From positions 2,551,501 through 2,615,500 of the forward strand of contig NC_008609.1 of NCBI RefSeq assembly GCF_000015045.1: a stretch of DNA of 64,000 bases, written 5' to 3'. Below are positions 44,754 through 53,820 of the stretch, piece by piece (position 1 is the first letter of the stretch; every line of letters begins with the position of its first letter). The notes below the pieces were generated by a model that was not told the origin of the DNA, did no database searches, and worked only from the letters and a program-made list of their open reading frames with translations. Source of the stretch: Pelobacter propionicus DSM 2379. GTDB taxonomy: Bacteria; Desulfobacterota; Desulfuromonadia; Geobacterales; Pseudopelobacteraceae. A program made the translations under genes and the position numbers.

Positions 44754-46903
44754 TTTTTCATCCTTTCCACCGTAATTACACCCTTGACCTTCATCAGGGC
44801 GTTCATAACCCGTTGCAGGTGAGCCAGGTCGACCACGCTCACCTCGAAGATGTTCTCGCCCCGCTTGTCCACCGTGCTTTGGATCATTGCACTGACGATA
44901 TTTGCCTCGCTGTTGGCGATGGCCAGGGAAATGTTGGCAAGAATCCCCTTAACGTCATGGCAGACCACGCGAATCCTGACCGGCAGGCCACTGGTTTTGC
45001 TCTGGTTCCAGGTCACGTCTATGCGCCGCTCCGGATCGCTCTCAAGGGCGAACTTACAGTCGGCCGTATGCACCGTCACCCCCTTGCCGCGGGTGATGAA
45101 GCCGATGATCTCGTCCCCCGGCACCGGGTTGCAGCACTTGCCGAAGCGGACCAGCACGTCATCCACGCCGCTGATCTCCACCGCCTCGGAGGTGGTCTTG
45201 CCCCTGAGCTTATTGATGGCCGCACTCAGGCGCGACTCCTTGCGCTCCGTCCTTTCCTGGAGTTTCCCCTCCGGCAGCAGCCTGCCGATGATCTGGTTGG
45301 GGGTTATCCTGCCATACCCCACCGCGGCCAGCAGGTCATCATCACCGGCGAAACCGAATTCGCCGGCGATGCGTTTGAAATCACCGCTCTTCTGGATCTT
45401 CTGCAGGTTCACCGAATATTTGCGGAAATCCTTCTCGCAGATTTCCCTGCCCAGCACGATGCTGTGTTTGCGCTCCTCGGTCTTGATCCAGGCCCGGATT
45501 CGGTTGCGGGCACGGGAGCTCTTGACGATCTTGAGCCAGTCCTTGCTGGGGGTGTGGTGGGGGGAAGTAATCACCTCCACGATGTCGCCGTTCTTCAGCT
45601 CGTACTTCAGCGGCACCAGCTTGCCGTTGACCTTGGCCCCCACGCAGCGGTGCCCCACATCGGAGTGCACCGCATAGGCGAAATCGATGGGTGTCGACCC
45701 CCGCGGGAACGGTTTCACATCCCCCTGGGGGGTAAAGACGTAGACCTCCTCAGGGAACAGCTCCACCTTGACCGAATCCATGAACTCACGGGAGTCCTGC
45801 AGCTCCTGCTGCCACTCCAGGAGCTGGCGCAGCCAGGAGAAGCGCTTCACGTCCCTCTCGTCGTACCCCTTGCCTTCCTTGTACTTCCAGTGGGCCGCGA
45901 TGCCGGCATCGGCTACGTTGTGCATCTCGTGGGTGCGGATCTGCACCTCCATGCGGTCGCCGTGGGGCCCGATCACCGTCGTGTGCAGCGACTGGTACAT
46001 GTTCCCCTTGGGCATGGCGATGTAATCCTTGAAGCGCCCCGGGATCGGCTTCCAGGCCGAGTGGATCACCCCCAGCACCTCGTAGCAGTCGCGCACGTCG
46101 TCCACCAGGATGCGCAGGGCGATCAGGTCGTAGATTTCGTCCAACTCAACGTTGCGCGCCAGCATTTTGCGGTAAATGGAGTAGAGATGCTTGCTGCGCC
46201 CCGAGACCTCTCCCTTGATGCCGTGCTGCCCCAGCTTGTCGGCGATGACGGTCTTGGCCTCGGACACATAGGCCTCTCGCTCCCGCTTCTTCAGGGAGAT
46301 CTTGCGCGCCAGATCGAAATAGATCTCCGGATTGAGGTAGCGGAAGGAGAGATCCTCCAGCTCCACCTTGATCCAGGAGATACCCAGCCGATTGGCGATG
46401 GGGGCATAGATGTCCATGGTCTCCTGGGCGATGGAACGCTGCTTCAGCTCGGGCTGAAACTCCAGGGTACGCATGTTGTGGAGACGGTCGGCCAGTTTGA
46501 CCAGGATCACGCGGATGTCGATGGACATGGCCAGCAGCATCTTGCGGAAATTTTCGGCCTGGCTCTCGGCCTTGGTCTTGAAATGGATCTTGCTAATTTT
46601 GGTGACGCCATCCACCAGGGTGGCGACCTCATCGCCGAACAGGGAGGTCAGCTCCTCGGCGGTGGTCAGGGTATCCTCGATGGTATCGTGCAGAAAGCCG
46701 GTGATGACGCTGGCCACGTCCAGACGCAGCTCGGCCAGCAGACCGGCCACTTCCATGGGGTGAATGATGTACGGTTCGCCCGACAGGCGGGTCTGGCCCT
46801 GATGGACCTTGGCGCAGTAGACGTAGGCCTTGCGGATGAGGTTCAGGTCGGCGGTGGGGTTATAGGACGCCACCTTGTCGAGGATGTCGTTGAGCCTGAT
46901 CAT
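44750..46903 (-). CDS. relA: Bifunctional (p)ppGpp synthetase/hydrolase
   Basis: 717 residues, the normal Rel/SpoT length. The HD hydrolase domain has intact HDTIEDT and RLHNMRTLEF. The synthetase domain includes GRFKDYIAMPKGNMYQSLHT with the RxKD form expected for bifunctional enzymes. A TGS domain (VYVFTPQGDVKPFPRGSTPID), a zinc-finger-like part (CCNPVPGDEI) and a C-terminal ACT domain follow. It makes and degrades the starvation signal. It lies downstream of rpoZ but is separated from it by a terminator. Confidence 0.95.
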   Translation of the reverse strand: MIRLNDILDKVASYNPTADLNLIRKAYVYCAKVHQGQTRLSGEPYIIHPMEVAGLLAELRLDVASVITGFLHDTIEDTLTTAEELTSLFGDEVATLVDGVTKISKIHFKTKAESQAENFRKMLLAMSIDIRVILVKLADRLHNMRTLEFQPELKQRSIAQETMDIYAPIANRLGISWIKVELEDLSFRYLNPEIYFDLARKISLKKREREAYVSEAKTVIADKLGQHGIKGEVSGRSKHLYSIYRKMLARNVELDEIYDLIALRILVDDVRDCYEVLGVIHSAWKPIPGRFKDYIAMPKGNMYQSLHTTVIGPHGDRMEVQIRTHEMHNVADAGIAAHWKYKEGKGYDERDVKRFSWLRQLLEWQQELQDSREFMDSVKVELFPEEVYVFTPQGDVKPFPRGSTPIDFAYAVHSDVGHRCVGAKVNGKLVPLKYELKNGDIVEVITSPHHTPSKDWLKIVKSSRARNRIRAWIKTEERKHSIVLGREICEKDFRKYSVNLQKIQKSGDFKRIAGEFGFAGDDDLLAAVGYGRITPNQIIGRLLPEGKLQERTERKESRLSAAINKLRGKTTSEAVEISGVDDVLVRFGKCCNPVPGDEIIGFITRGKGVTVHTADCKFALESDPERRIDVTWNQSKTSGLPVRIRVVCHDVKGILANISLAIANSEANIVSAMIQSTVDKRGENIFEVSVVDLAHLQRVMNALMKVKGVITVERMKN

Positions 46904-46951
46904 GTGCCGTTAGTCGCCTGACAAGAATGTGGTGGATACAGCAGGGGAAGG

Positions 46952-46990
46952 AAAAAAAAGGAGAAGCCTGTCGCGATGACGGGCTTCTCC
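46952..46990 (-). terminator. Terminator between rpoZ and relA
   Basis: On the minus strand GGAGAAGCCC (46981-46990) pairs with GGCTTCTCC (46960-46968) followed by eight T. It ends 11 bases beyond the rpoZ stop. Confidence 0.8.
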
Positions 46991-47001
46991 CGGTTGAGCG
47001 G

Positions 47002-47214
47002 TTACTGCTGGGTGCGTTGTCTCTTGATCATCTCGTAGCCGACCTTGCCGGCAGCGATCTCCCGCAGGGAGGTCACCACCAGACGGTTGTTCTTGGGGTC
47101 CACCAGCGGCCTGGCCCCCTTGTAGAGCTGCTTGACCCGCTTGGAGGCCAGCATGACCAGGAGGAAACGGTTCTCAACTTTATCAAGGCAGTCTTCAACT
47201 GTTACCCGTGCCAT
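47002..47214 (-). CDS. rpoZ: RNA polymerase omega subunit
   Basis: 70 residues; [28 protein letters not shown] and [20 protein letters not shown] are the omega signatures. It helps assemble the polymerase and is a ppGpp contact site. GGAAGGAG precedes the start. It lies between gmk and relA, as often in proteobacteria. Confidence 0.95.
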   Translation of the reverse strand: MARVTVEDCLDKVENRFLLVMLASKRVKQLYKGARPLVDPKNNRLVVTSLREIAAGKVGYEMIKRQRTQQ

Positions 47215-47271
47215 ACGATTACTCCTTCCTGCTGCGTGTTGATTGGAACAGCATTGTTACCCCATTCGCCG

Positions 47272-47880
47272 TCAAATATCAAACAATTTCGCCACCCGCC
47301 CCAGCATGCGCGGGGTCGTCCGGCTCTGGGCCAGCACCACCGCCGACAGTTCCTCGAAGGCCTCCTCGATGCGGTCGTTGATGATGATGTAGTCATACCA
47401 GCGCGCCTCCCTGATCTCGTCGGAAGCGCGCCTGATGCGGCGCTCGATAACCTCCGGCACATCGGACGAGCGCCCCTCAAGGCGGCGGCGCAGTTCATCC
47501 ATGCTGGGGGGGATGATAAAGACGTACACCCCGCCGGGGAAATTTTTCTTCAGGGACAGGGCTCCCTGACAATCGATATCCAGCAGCAGATCGGTCCCCG
47601 TTTCGCGCGCCTCCTCCAGAGTCCTGAGCGCCGTGCCGTACAGGTTGCCATGCACCTCGGCCCATTCGGCGAAGGCTCCCTGCGTCACCATGGCCTGGAA
47701 CTCGTCCCGGGAGACGAAGCAATAATCCTCTCCGTCCTTCTCCCCCGGCCGCGGTTGGCGGGTGGAAAAGCTGATGGACTCGCGCATGGCGGGGAAACGC
47801 TGGCGCAGCCGGCGGCAGAGGGTTGTCTTGCCCGCCCCGGAGGGGGCGGAGATGATCATGATCAGACCTTCGCGGTTCAT
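47272..47880 (-). CDS. gmk: Guanylate kinase
   Basis: 202 residues; phosphorylates GMP to GDP. P-loop SAPSGAGKTTLCRRL; GMP-binding region SISFSTRQPRPGEKDGEDY and FAEWAEVHGNLYGT; LLDIDCQGAL and a C-terminal DYIIINDR are all present. Start at 47880 (GGAAGG upstream); a longer frame to 47949 adds 23 unrelated residues. Confidence 0.95.
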   Translation of the reverse strand: MNREGLIMIISAPSGAGKTTLCRRLRQRFPAMRESISFSTRQPRPGEKDGEDYCFVSRDEFQAMVTQGAFAEWAEVHGNLYGTALRTLEEARETGTDLLLDIDCQGALSLKKNFPGGVYVFIIPPSMDELRRRLEGRSSDVPEVIERRIRRASDEIREARWYDYIIINDRIEEAFEELSAVVLAQSRTTPRMLGRVAKLFDI

Positions 47881-47968
47881 GGAATGCCTTCCTGTTATGG
47901 GGCCAACAACTGGTAACTGGGGACGAGGACACCGTTCCTCACTCCTCACTCACTCCCGATCCCTGCAT

Positions 47969-48850
47969 CTACTCCACATTCTGCACCTGCTCGCGCATCT
48001 TCTCCATCTCGGCCTTGATGCGGATCACCAGGGATGTCACCTCGGCGTCGCTGGACTTGGAGCCGATGGTATTGATCTCGCGGTTCATCTCCTGCATCAG
48101 GAAATCCAGCTTGCGCCCCACCGGCTCATCCGCAGCCAGCGCATCGTCGAACTGGGTGAAGTGGCTGGAAAGCCGCACCAACTCCTCGGTCACGTCGCAG
48201 CGATCAGCCATCAGCGCCACCTCCTGGGCCAGGCGGGCAGCATCCATCTCAGTCCCCTCCAGCAGTTGGTCCAGACGGATTTTGAGCTTCTGGCGGTACT
48301 CGTCAACCACCTGGGGAGCACGCTCGCTGATCCGCTGCACCCACTGGGCCACCTGGCCCCGGCGGGAGGCCAGATCGCACAGCAGCGCATCCCCCTCGCG
48401 CCGGCGCATGGCATCCATGGCAGCCACGGCCCCCTGCACGGCGGACATGAGCTGGGCCAGGCACTGATCCGGGTCCGGCTGACCTGCCACGGCCTCCCCC
48501 AGCACTCCCTTCTGGGCCAGGATCAGCCCCAGGGAGGGCTCTTCCTTCAGACCCAACTCCTGCGAAAGGGAACGCAGCAGCTCGGCATACCCTCTGGCAA
48601 GAACCAGATCGGCGGCAGGCAGGGCGGCACAACCTCCAGCCTCCTCCCACTGGACATAGGCATCGATCTTGCCCCGCTTGAGGGTACAGGCCAGCGCCTT
48701 CTTGACCTCATTCTCCAGGGCCATGAAGGCGCGCGGCATGCGCACCGAAATTTCGCCGTAGCGGTGGTTGACTGACCTGATCTCCACTGTGCAGCGCCCC
48801 TGCTCGGAAAGCGCCTCCCCCTTGCCGTAGCCGGTCATGCTCCTGATCAT
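47969..48850 (-). CDS. yicC: YicC/YloC-family endoribonuclease
   Basis: 293 residues. MIRSMTGYGKGEA at the start, the middle EVRSVNHRYGE-like segment and the end DFLMQEMNREINTIGSKSSD are the fixed blocks of the YicC family. YicC proteins are endoribonucleases involved in RNA turnover. GGAGGAGAGG precedes the ATG. It lies 88 bases upstream of gmk on the same strand, a common pairing. Confidence 0.92.
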   Translation of the reverse strand: MIRSMTGYGKGEALSEQGRCTVEIRSVNHRYGEISVRMPRAFMALENEVKKALACTLKRGKIDAYVQWEEAGGCAALPAADLVLARGYAELLRSLSQELGLKEEPSLGLILAQKGVLGEAVAGQPDPDQCLAQLMSAVQGAVAAMDAMRRREGDALLCDLASRRGQVAQWVQRISERAPQVVDEYRQKLKIRLDQLLEGTEMDAARLAQEVALMADRCDVTEELVRLSSHFTQFDDALAADEPVGRKLDFLMQEMNREINTIGSKSSDAEVTSLVIRIKAEMEKMREQVQNVE

Positions 48851-48963
48851 CGTGTCCTCTCCTCCTGCTCCAGCATGCGCCCCTATGCGGCATGGTTCCG
48901 TTGTGGGCGCAGGGAGCAAACATTCCGCTTACCGTTTCCGGCACATAGAAATCACATCGGTTT

Positions 48964-50844
48964 TCAATCCCGGCGCAGAAACGCCTCCATGGAGGAAGCC
49001 AGTCCGGCGGGGTCCAGGCCCAGCATGGCGCGCAAAACTCCCTGGTCCCCCTGGGGGATCTGGGCGTCGGGATACCCCAGCCGCAGGACCCGCGTGCCGC
49101 GAATCCCCTTTTCCTCCAGAAGTTCCAGGACAGCGCTGCCGAAACCGCCCTGCAGCGCGTTCTCTTCCAGGGTGATCAGTCGGCCGTAGGTGCGGGCCAA
49201 AAACTGGATCAGTTCTTCATCCAGCGGCTTGACGAAGCGGGCGTTGACCACCGCCAGACTGGGGCCACCGTCGCGCTCCAGCTGCAGAGCAGCCTCCAGA
49301 GCCGGATGGACCATGCTTCCCAGAGCCAGCACCGCCCCGTCCTTCCCTTCGCGCAGCACTTCGGCCCGGCCGACCGGCAATGGCGTAATGATCTGGTCCA
49401 ACGCCACTCCCACGCCGTTGCCGCGGGGGTAGCGCAGGGCCACCGGTCCCTGCATCCCCAGCGCGGTTGCCAGCATGTGTTGCAGTTCGTTCTCGTCCCT
49501 GGGTGCCATGACGGTCATATTGGGCAGGTGTCGCAGCAGGGAGATATCCAGGCTGCCGTGGTGGGTCGGGCCGTCATTGCCCACCACGCCGGCTCGATCC
49601 AGGGCGAAGATAACCGGCAGGTTCTGCAGGCAGACATCGTGAAACACCAGGTCATAGGCCCGCTGCAGGAACGACGAGTAGACAGTGAAAACCGGTCGAA
49701 ACCCCTGGGTGGCCAGGCCGGCCGCGAAGGTGACGGCATGCTGTTCGGCGATGCCCACATCGAAGAAACGCTTCGGAAACTGCCGGGAAAAAGGGATCAG
49801 ACCGGTGCCATCGGGCATGGCGGCGGTGATGGCCACCACCCGTTCGTCATCGGCAGCCAGCTTGCAGAGTGCTGAGCCGAAGATGGCGGTGTAGGAGGCC
49901 GCCCCCCCCTTCCCCTTGAGCACCCTGCCGCTCTCCAGATCAAAGGGGCCGACCCCGTGAAACAGTGACGGATCGTCCTCGGCCGGCTTGTACCCCTTGC
50001 CCTTCTTGGTCAACACATGGATCAGCACGGCATCGTGGTACTTCTTGACCTTCTCCAGGGTCTCCAGCAGCATGGGCAGGTCATGGCCGTCGATGGGGCC
50101 GATGTACTCGAACCCGAAGGCCTCGAAGAGCATGCCCGGGGTAAAGAATCCCTTGAAGGAGTCCTCCAGCTTCTTGGCCAGGTGCAGCAGATTCTTGCCC
50201 ACGGTGTCCTTGCGGCCCAGGAAGGACTCCACGTTCTTCTTGAAGCGGTAGACGAACTCGCTGGAACCGGTGCGGGTCAGGAAATTGGAGAGCGCGCCCA
50301 CGTTCTCGGCGATGGACATCTCGTTGTCGTTCAGGATCACGATCATGTCCCGGTTCATGTGGCCGGCATGGTTCATTGCCTCGTAGGCCATGCCGCCGGT
50401 CATGGAGCCGTCGCCGATCACCGCCAGCACCTTGTTCCTGCGCCCGGCCAGGTCGCGGGCCGCAGCCAGGCCGGTGGCGGCCGAAATGGAGGTGGAGGCA
50501 TGCCCCACCTCGAAGGCATCGTGGGGCGATTCGTCACGCTTGGGAAAGCCGCTGATGCCGTCCAGCTTGCGCAGGGTGGAGAAGCGGTCGCGACGGCCGG
50601 TGAGCAGCTTGTGGGCGTATGCCTGGTGCCCCACGTCCCAGACGATCTTGTCCTCCGGGGTGGAGAAGACCCGGTGCAGGGCGATGGTCAGTTCCACCAC
50701 CCCCAGGCTGGGGGCCAGGTGGCCGCCGTTGGTCGAGCAGGTCTGGATGATCACCCGTCGCAGCTCTTCGGCCACCTGGGGAAGCCGGGAAACCGGAAGC
50801 CTTTTCAGGTCGGCAGGGGAGTCGATTGTGTCCAGTAGTGCCAT
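48964..50844 (-). CDS. dxs: 1-deoxy-D-xylulose-5-phosphate synthase
   Basis: 626 residues; condenses pyruvate and glyceraldehyde 3-phosphate, the first step of the MEP isoprenoid pathway, using thiamine diphosphate. Visible: [13 protein letters not shown], cofactor motif [19 protein letters not shown]...[41 protein letters not shown] and [15 protein letters not shown]. It is downstream of ispA, so two isoprenoid enzymes are clustered. ATG 50844 was chosen; GTG at 50850 is the alternative. Confidence 0.95.
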   Translation of the reverse strand: MALLDTIDSPADLKRLPVSRLPQVAEELRRVIIQTCSTNGGHLAPSLGVVELTIALHRVFSTPEDKIVWDVGHQAYAHKLLTGRRDRFSTLRKLDGISGFPKRDESPHDAFEVGHASTSISAATGLAAARDLAGRRNKVLAVIGDGSMTGGMAYEAMNHAGHMNRDMIVILNDNEMSIAENVGALSNFLTRTGSSEFVYRFKKNVESFLGRKDTVGKNLLHLAKKLEDSFKGFFTPGMLFEAFGFEYIGPIDGHDLPMLLETLEKVKKYHDAVLIHVLTKKGKGYKPAEDDPSLFHGVGPFDLESGRVLKGKGGAASYTAIFGSALCKLAADDERVVAITAAMPDGTGLIPFSRQFPKRFFDVGIAEQHAVTFAAGLATQGFRPVFTVYSSFLQRAYDLVFHDVCLQNLPVIFALDRAGVVGNDGPTHHGSLDISLLRHLPNMTVMAPRDENELQHMLATALGMQGPVALRYPRGNGVGVALDQIITPLPVGRAEVLREGKDGAVLALGSMVHPALEAALQLERDGGPSLAVVNARFVKPLDEELIQFLARTYGRLITLEENALQGGFGSAVLELLEEKGIRGTRVLRLGYPDAQIPQGDQGVLRAMLGLDPAGLASSMEAFLRRD

Positions 50845-50921
50845 AAACACCCGTTGAATAGAAATAATCCTGGCTCATTCTTGCATGGGGACAAAAACGA
50901 CAGGAGAAAAAACGATCTCGG

Positions 50922-50952
50922 TTCTCACACAAAGGCACAAAGAACGCGAAGG
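50922..50952. repeat. Possible dispersed repeat between ispA and dxs
   Basis: The 280-base gap holds TTCTCACACAAAGGCACAAA then GAACGCGAAGG. This word (reverse: CTTCGCGTTC...TTTGTGTGAGAA) resembles a short sequence I recall as scattered between genes in many bacterial genomes. No second copy was noticed in this window. Confidence 0.35.
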
Positions 50953-51132
50953 AACCTTACAGAAAAACCATCTGCCTCCACACGGCCTCTGAACCGCGAT
51001 GGAGCTGGGAGCGCCAGGAAAGAGCGCAATCTTGAGAACCGCGCCCTTCAGGCAAGATCCGGAGTTTTTCCAAAGGCTTTCTCCGCCTGCCGTATAGCTT
51101 TGCATGCGTTAGAAAAAGGCTCTCGCGGAAGA

Positions 51133-52026
51133 CTACTTCTTGCGCGTGACGATATAGCGTGCGATTTCCCGCAGGGGATCGGCCTCGCTGCCGAAGATCT
51201 CCAGCGCCTTGAAGGCTTCGTCCATCATGGTTGTGGCTTCCTGCTTGGCTGCCGCAAGCCCCATCACCGCCGGATAGGTGGCCTTGCCGCGGGCCTGGTC
51301 GCTTCCCGCGTCCTTGCCGATCTCTTCGGTGGTCCCCTCGATGTCCAGGATATCGTCGGCGATCTGGAAGGCCAGACCTGCTGCCGAGCCGTAACGGGTT
51401 ATGGCGGCCAGTTTCTCCCGGTCCGCGCCGCCCAAAAGGGCGCCAGCCACCACGGCCGCCTTGATCAGGGCGCCGGTCTTGTGGGTGTGGATGTACTGCA
51501 CCGTGGGGAGGTCGATGTCGCTCTTCCCCTCGCTCTCCATGTCAACCACCTGCCCCCCCACCATGCCGTGGGAACCGGCGCAGGAGGCGATCTGGTGGAT
51601 CACCGCCAGACGAGCCTCGGACGGCACGCCGGCCGCGCAGGCCGGATTGGAGAGCAACTTGAACGCCTCGGTCAGGAGCGCGTCGCCGGCCAGAATGGCC
51701 ACGGCCTCACCGAACACCTTGTGATTGGTGGGGTTGCCGCGCCGGAAATCGTCGTCGTCCATGGCAGGCAGGTCGTCATGGATCAGGGAGTAGGTGTGGA
51801 TCATCTCCATGGCGCAGGCAGCCGGGATGGCCACCTCCGTATCACCTCCCACGGCCTGGCAGGCGGCCAGCATCAGAATCGGGCGCACCCGCTTGCCGCC
51901 GGCGAAGACCGAGTAGCGCATGGCCTTGTGCAGGCTGTGGGGGAGTTCCGTCTCCCGGGGGAGGTAGCTGTCCAGCGCCGCATCTACGCGGGCGCACTGC
52001 TCTTTCAGGTATGCTTTCAGGTCCAT
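51133..52026 (-). CDS. ispA: Polyprenyl (farnesyl/geranylgeranyl) diphosphate synthase
   Basis: 297 residues; joins isopentenyl diphosphate to allylic diphosphates. The first aspartate-rich motif is LIHDDLPAMDDDDFRRG, with the CxxMEMIHTYSLIHD context. The second is FQIADDILDIEG. The KTGALIKAAV segment is also conserved. It sits between xseB and dxs, a well-known cluster. Confidence 0.92.
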   Translation of the reverse strand: MDLKAYLKEQCARVDAALDSYLPRETELPHSLHKAMRYSVFAGGKRVRPILMLAACQAVGGDTEVAIPAACAMEMIHTYSLIHDDLPAMDDDDFRRGNPTNHKVFGEAVAILAGDALLTEAFKLLSNPACAAGVPSEARLAVIHQIASCAGSHGMVGGQVVDMESEGKSDIDLPTVQYIHTHKTGALIKAAVVAGALLGGADREKLAAITRYGSAAGLAFQIADDILDIEGTTEEIGKDAGSDQARGKATYPAVMGLAAAKQEATTMMDEAFKALEIFGSEADPLREIARYIVTRKK

Positions 52027-52053
52027 GTCGTTTCCTTTATCAGGTTCATGTTG

Positions 52054-52281
52054 TTACTCATCCGGCTGAAACGGCTCGCGGCTGAAGCTGCCGTCCTTGC
52101 GCTTCAGCAGCACCTCCACGCGGCGCTCGGCCTCGTCCAGTTTCTTGGAGCAGAAAGAGGCGTGCCTGACCCCCTCTTCGAAGGCTTTGAGGGATTCGTC
52201 CAGGGAGAGCGAGCCTCCTTCCAGGCGGCGCACGATTTCCTCCAGTTTTTTCAGGGCTGTTTCAAATTTTTCCGTTGCCAT
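52054..52281 (-). CDS. xseB: Exodeoxyribonuclease VII small subunit
   Basis: 75 residues; FETALKKLEEIVRRLEGGSL, SLDESLKAFEEGVRH and EAERRVEVL are the XseB blocks. It forms a complex with XseA, whose stop lies inside this gene (20-base overlap). Start at 52281 after AAGGA; a longer frame to 52326 lacks support. Confidence 0.92.
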   Translation of the reverse strand: MATEKFETALKKLEEIVRRLEGGSLSLDESLKAFEEGVRHASFCSKKLDEAERRVEVLLKRKDGSFSREPFQPDE

Positions 52282-53689
52282 GGTCGTTCCTTGATTGATC
52301 GGACAGTATTTCAGAATCGTCGGCATGCGTCAAGGGTTTGGGCTCGGTCGGCAGTTGCACCCCCTCCACCCGGCAGTGGGCCGCGCCATGGCGCAGCCTG
52401 ACGTCCAAAAGTTCCCCCATCTTGAGCTGGGAGGCGTCGCTGATCACCCTGCCGTCCTGCTGGCGGCTGGTGATGGAGTAGCCGCGCGACAGGGTAGCCA
52501 GGGGGGAAAGCACCTCCAGGCGGGCGGCAGCGGCACCGAACGCCTGTTTATCCCCCTCCAGGCGCAACAGCATGGAGCGTTCGCCGTGCGACACCAGGAG
52601 CAGCAGACGCTGGCGTAGCTGTTCCACCCTGGCGAGCGGGGAGTGCTGCATCAGCAGGCGATCGAGACGGTCGAAGCGTTCCTTCAGCCGCATGACGCCG
52701 TTGTGCAGGCCCAACTCCAGCCGCTCGGTCAGGTCGTCCACCCGCTGGGCCAGATGCCCCAGGGTGGCGCTGGGGTCGGCCAGCAGGCGCCGCAGGGAGG
52801 CCACCCGCGACTCCAGGGTTGAGAGACGGGACTCCATGGCCAACCCCAGGCGGTGCTCCAGCCCTTCCACTCTGCCGCGCAGCTCGTCGGCGCTGGCCAC
52901 CACCAGCTCAGCCGCTGCCGAGGGGGTGGGGGCGCGCAGGTCGGCCACGAAGTCAGCGATAGTCCAGTCGGTCTCGTGCCCAACGGCTGAGATGACCGGA
53001 ATAGCGGAGCGGTACAGGGCCCGGGCCAGCACCTCCTCGTTGAAGGCCCACAGGTCTTCCAGTGAGCCGCCCCCCCGGCCGACGATCAGTACGTCGGCCA
53101 TCTGCAGGCGATTCATCTCCTCAACGGCCCGGGCGATCTCCAGTCCAGCCCCCTCCCCCTGCACCCGCACCGGGTAGAGCAGGATCTCCAGGGAGGCGAA
53201 GCGTCGCCTGAGTACGTTGAGGATGTCGTGGATGGCCGCGCCGGTGGCCGAGGTGATCACCCCCAGGCGGCGGGGGAAGAACGGCAGATGCCGCTTGTGG
53301 GCCTGATCGAAGAGCCCTTCCCGGGCCAGGCGTTCTTTCAGCTGCTGGAAGGCAGCCTGCAGGGCGCCCACGCCGGCTGGCTCCAGGTACTCGCAGATCA
53401 ACTGGTAGTCGCCGCGCTGGTCATAGACCGAGATGCGTCCCCGGGCGATCAGCGCCATGCCGTCGCCGGGTCGGAATTTCAGGTTGCGGGCCGCACCCTT
53501 GAACATCACGCAGCGCAGCTGAGCGCCACTGTCCTTGAGGGAGAAGTAGAAGTGCCCCGAGGAGGGGCTGGAGAAGTTGGAGACTTCCCCCTGCACCCAG
53601 ACCTGCTGGAAATTCTCCTCCAGCACGTCCCGCAGCAGGGAGGTCAGCCGACTGACCGTGAGAATAATCTTTTCGGAAAAGAGATCCAT
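52262..53689 (-). CDS. xseA: Exodeoxyribonuclease VII large subunit
   Basis: 475 residues; degrades single-stranded DNA from both ends. OB-fold start (VWVQGEVSNFSSPSSGHFYFSLKD), the catalytic-domain pieces RLGVITSATGAAIHDILNVL, DVLIVGRGGGSLEDLWAFNE and PVISAVGHETDWTIADFVAD, then a long coiled region and the C-terminal GYSITS part are all present. ATG 53689 was chosen; 53701 is an alternative. Confidence 0.94.
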   Translation of the reverse strand: MDLFSEKIILTVSRLTSLLRDVLEENFQQVWVQGEVSNFSSPSSGHFYFSLKDSGAQLRCVMFKGAARNLKFRPGDGMALIARGRISVYDQRGDYQLICEYLEPAGVGALQAAFQQLKERLAREGLFDQAHKRHLPFFPRRLGVITSATGAAIHDILNVLRRRFASLEILLYPVRVQGEGAGLEIARAVEEMNRLQMADVLIVGRGGGSLEDLWAFNEEVLARALYRSAIPVISAVGHETDWTIADFVADLRAPTPSAAAELVVASADELRGRVEGLEHRLGLAMESRLSTLESRVASLRRLLADPSATLGHLAQRVDDLTERLELGLHNGVMRLKERFDRLDRLLMQHSPLARVEQLRQRLLLLVSHGERSMLLRLEGDKQAFGAAAARLEVLSPLATLSRGYSITSRQQDGRVISDASQLKMGELLDVRLRHGAAHCRVEGVQLPTEPKPLTHADDSEILSDQSRNDHGNGKI

Positions 53690-53820
53690 GGTTGGCCGCA
53701 CCCTAGCACAGTGGCTGAAAAAGTGTCAAACCGGTTGACCGTCGGCGTCGAATTGAACTACTATCGGTTGATTTCCAGCGGCAACGGGCCGCACTTCTAT
53801 GTTCACACGACGGATACGGC

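Noticed and set aside
44813-46921. A 702-codon frame on the plus strand opposite relA
   Set aside because: It is the antisense of a well-recognised Rel protein in GC-rich DNA. Its translation is low-complexity (His, Gly, Leu, Asp) with no family features.
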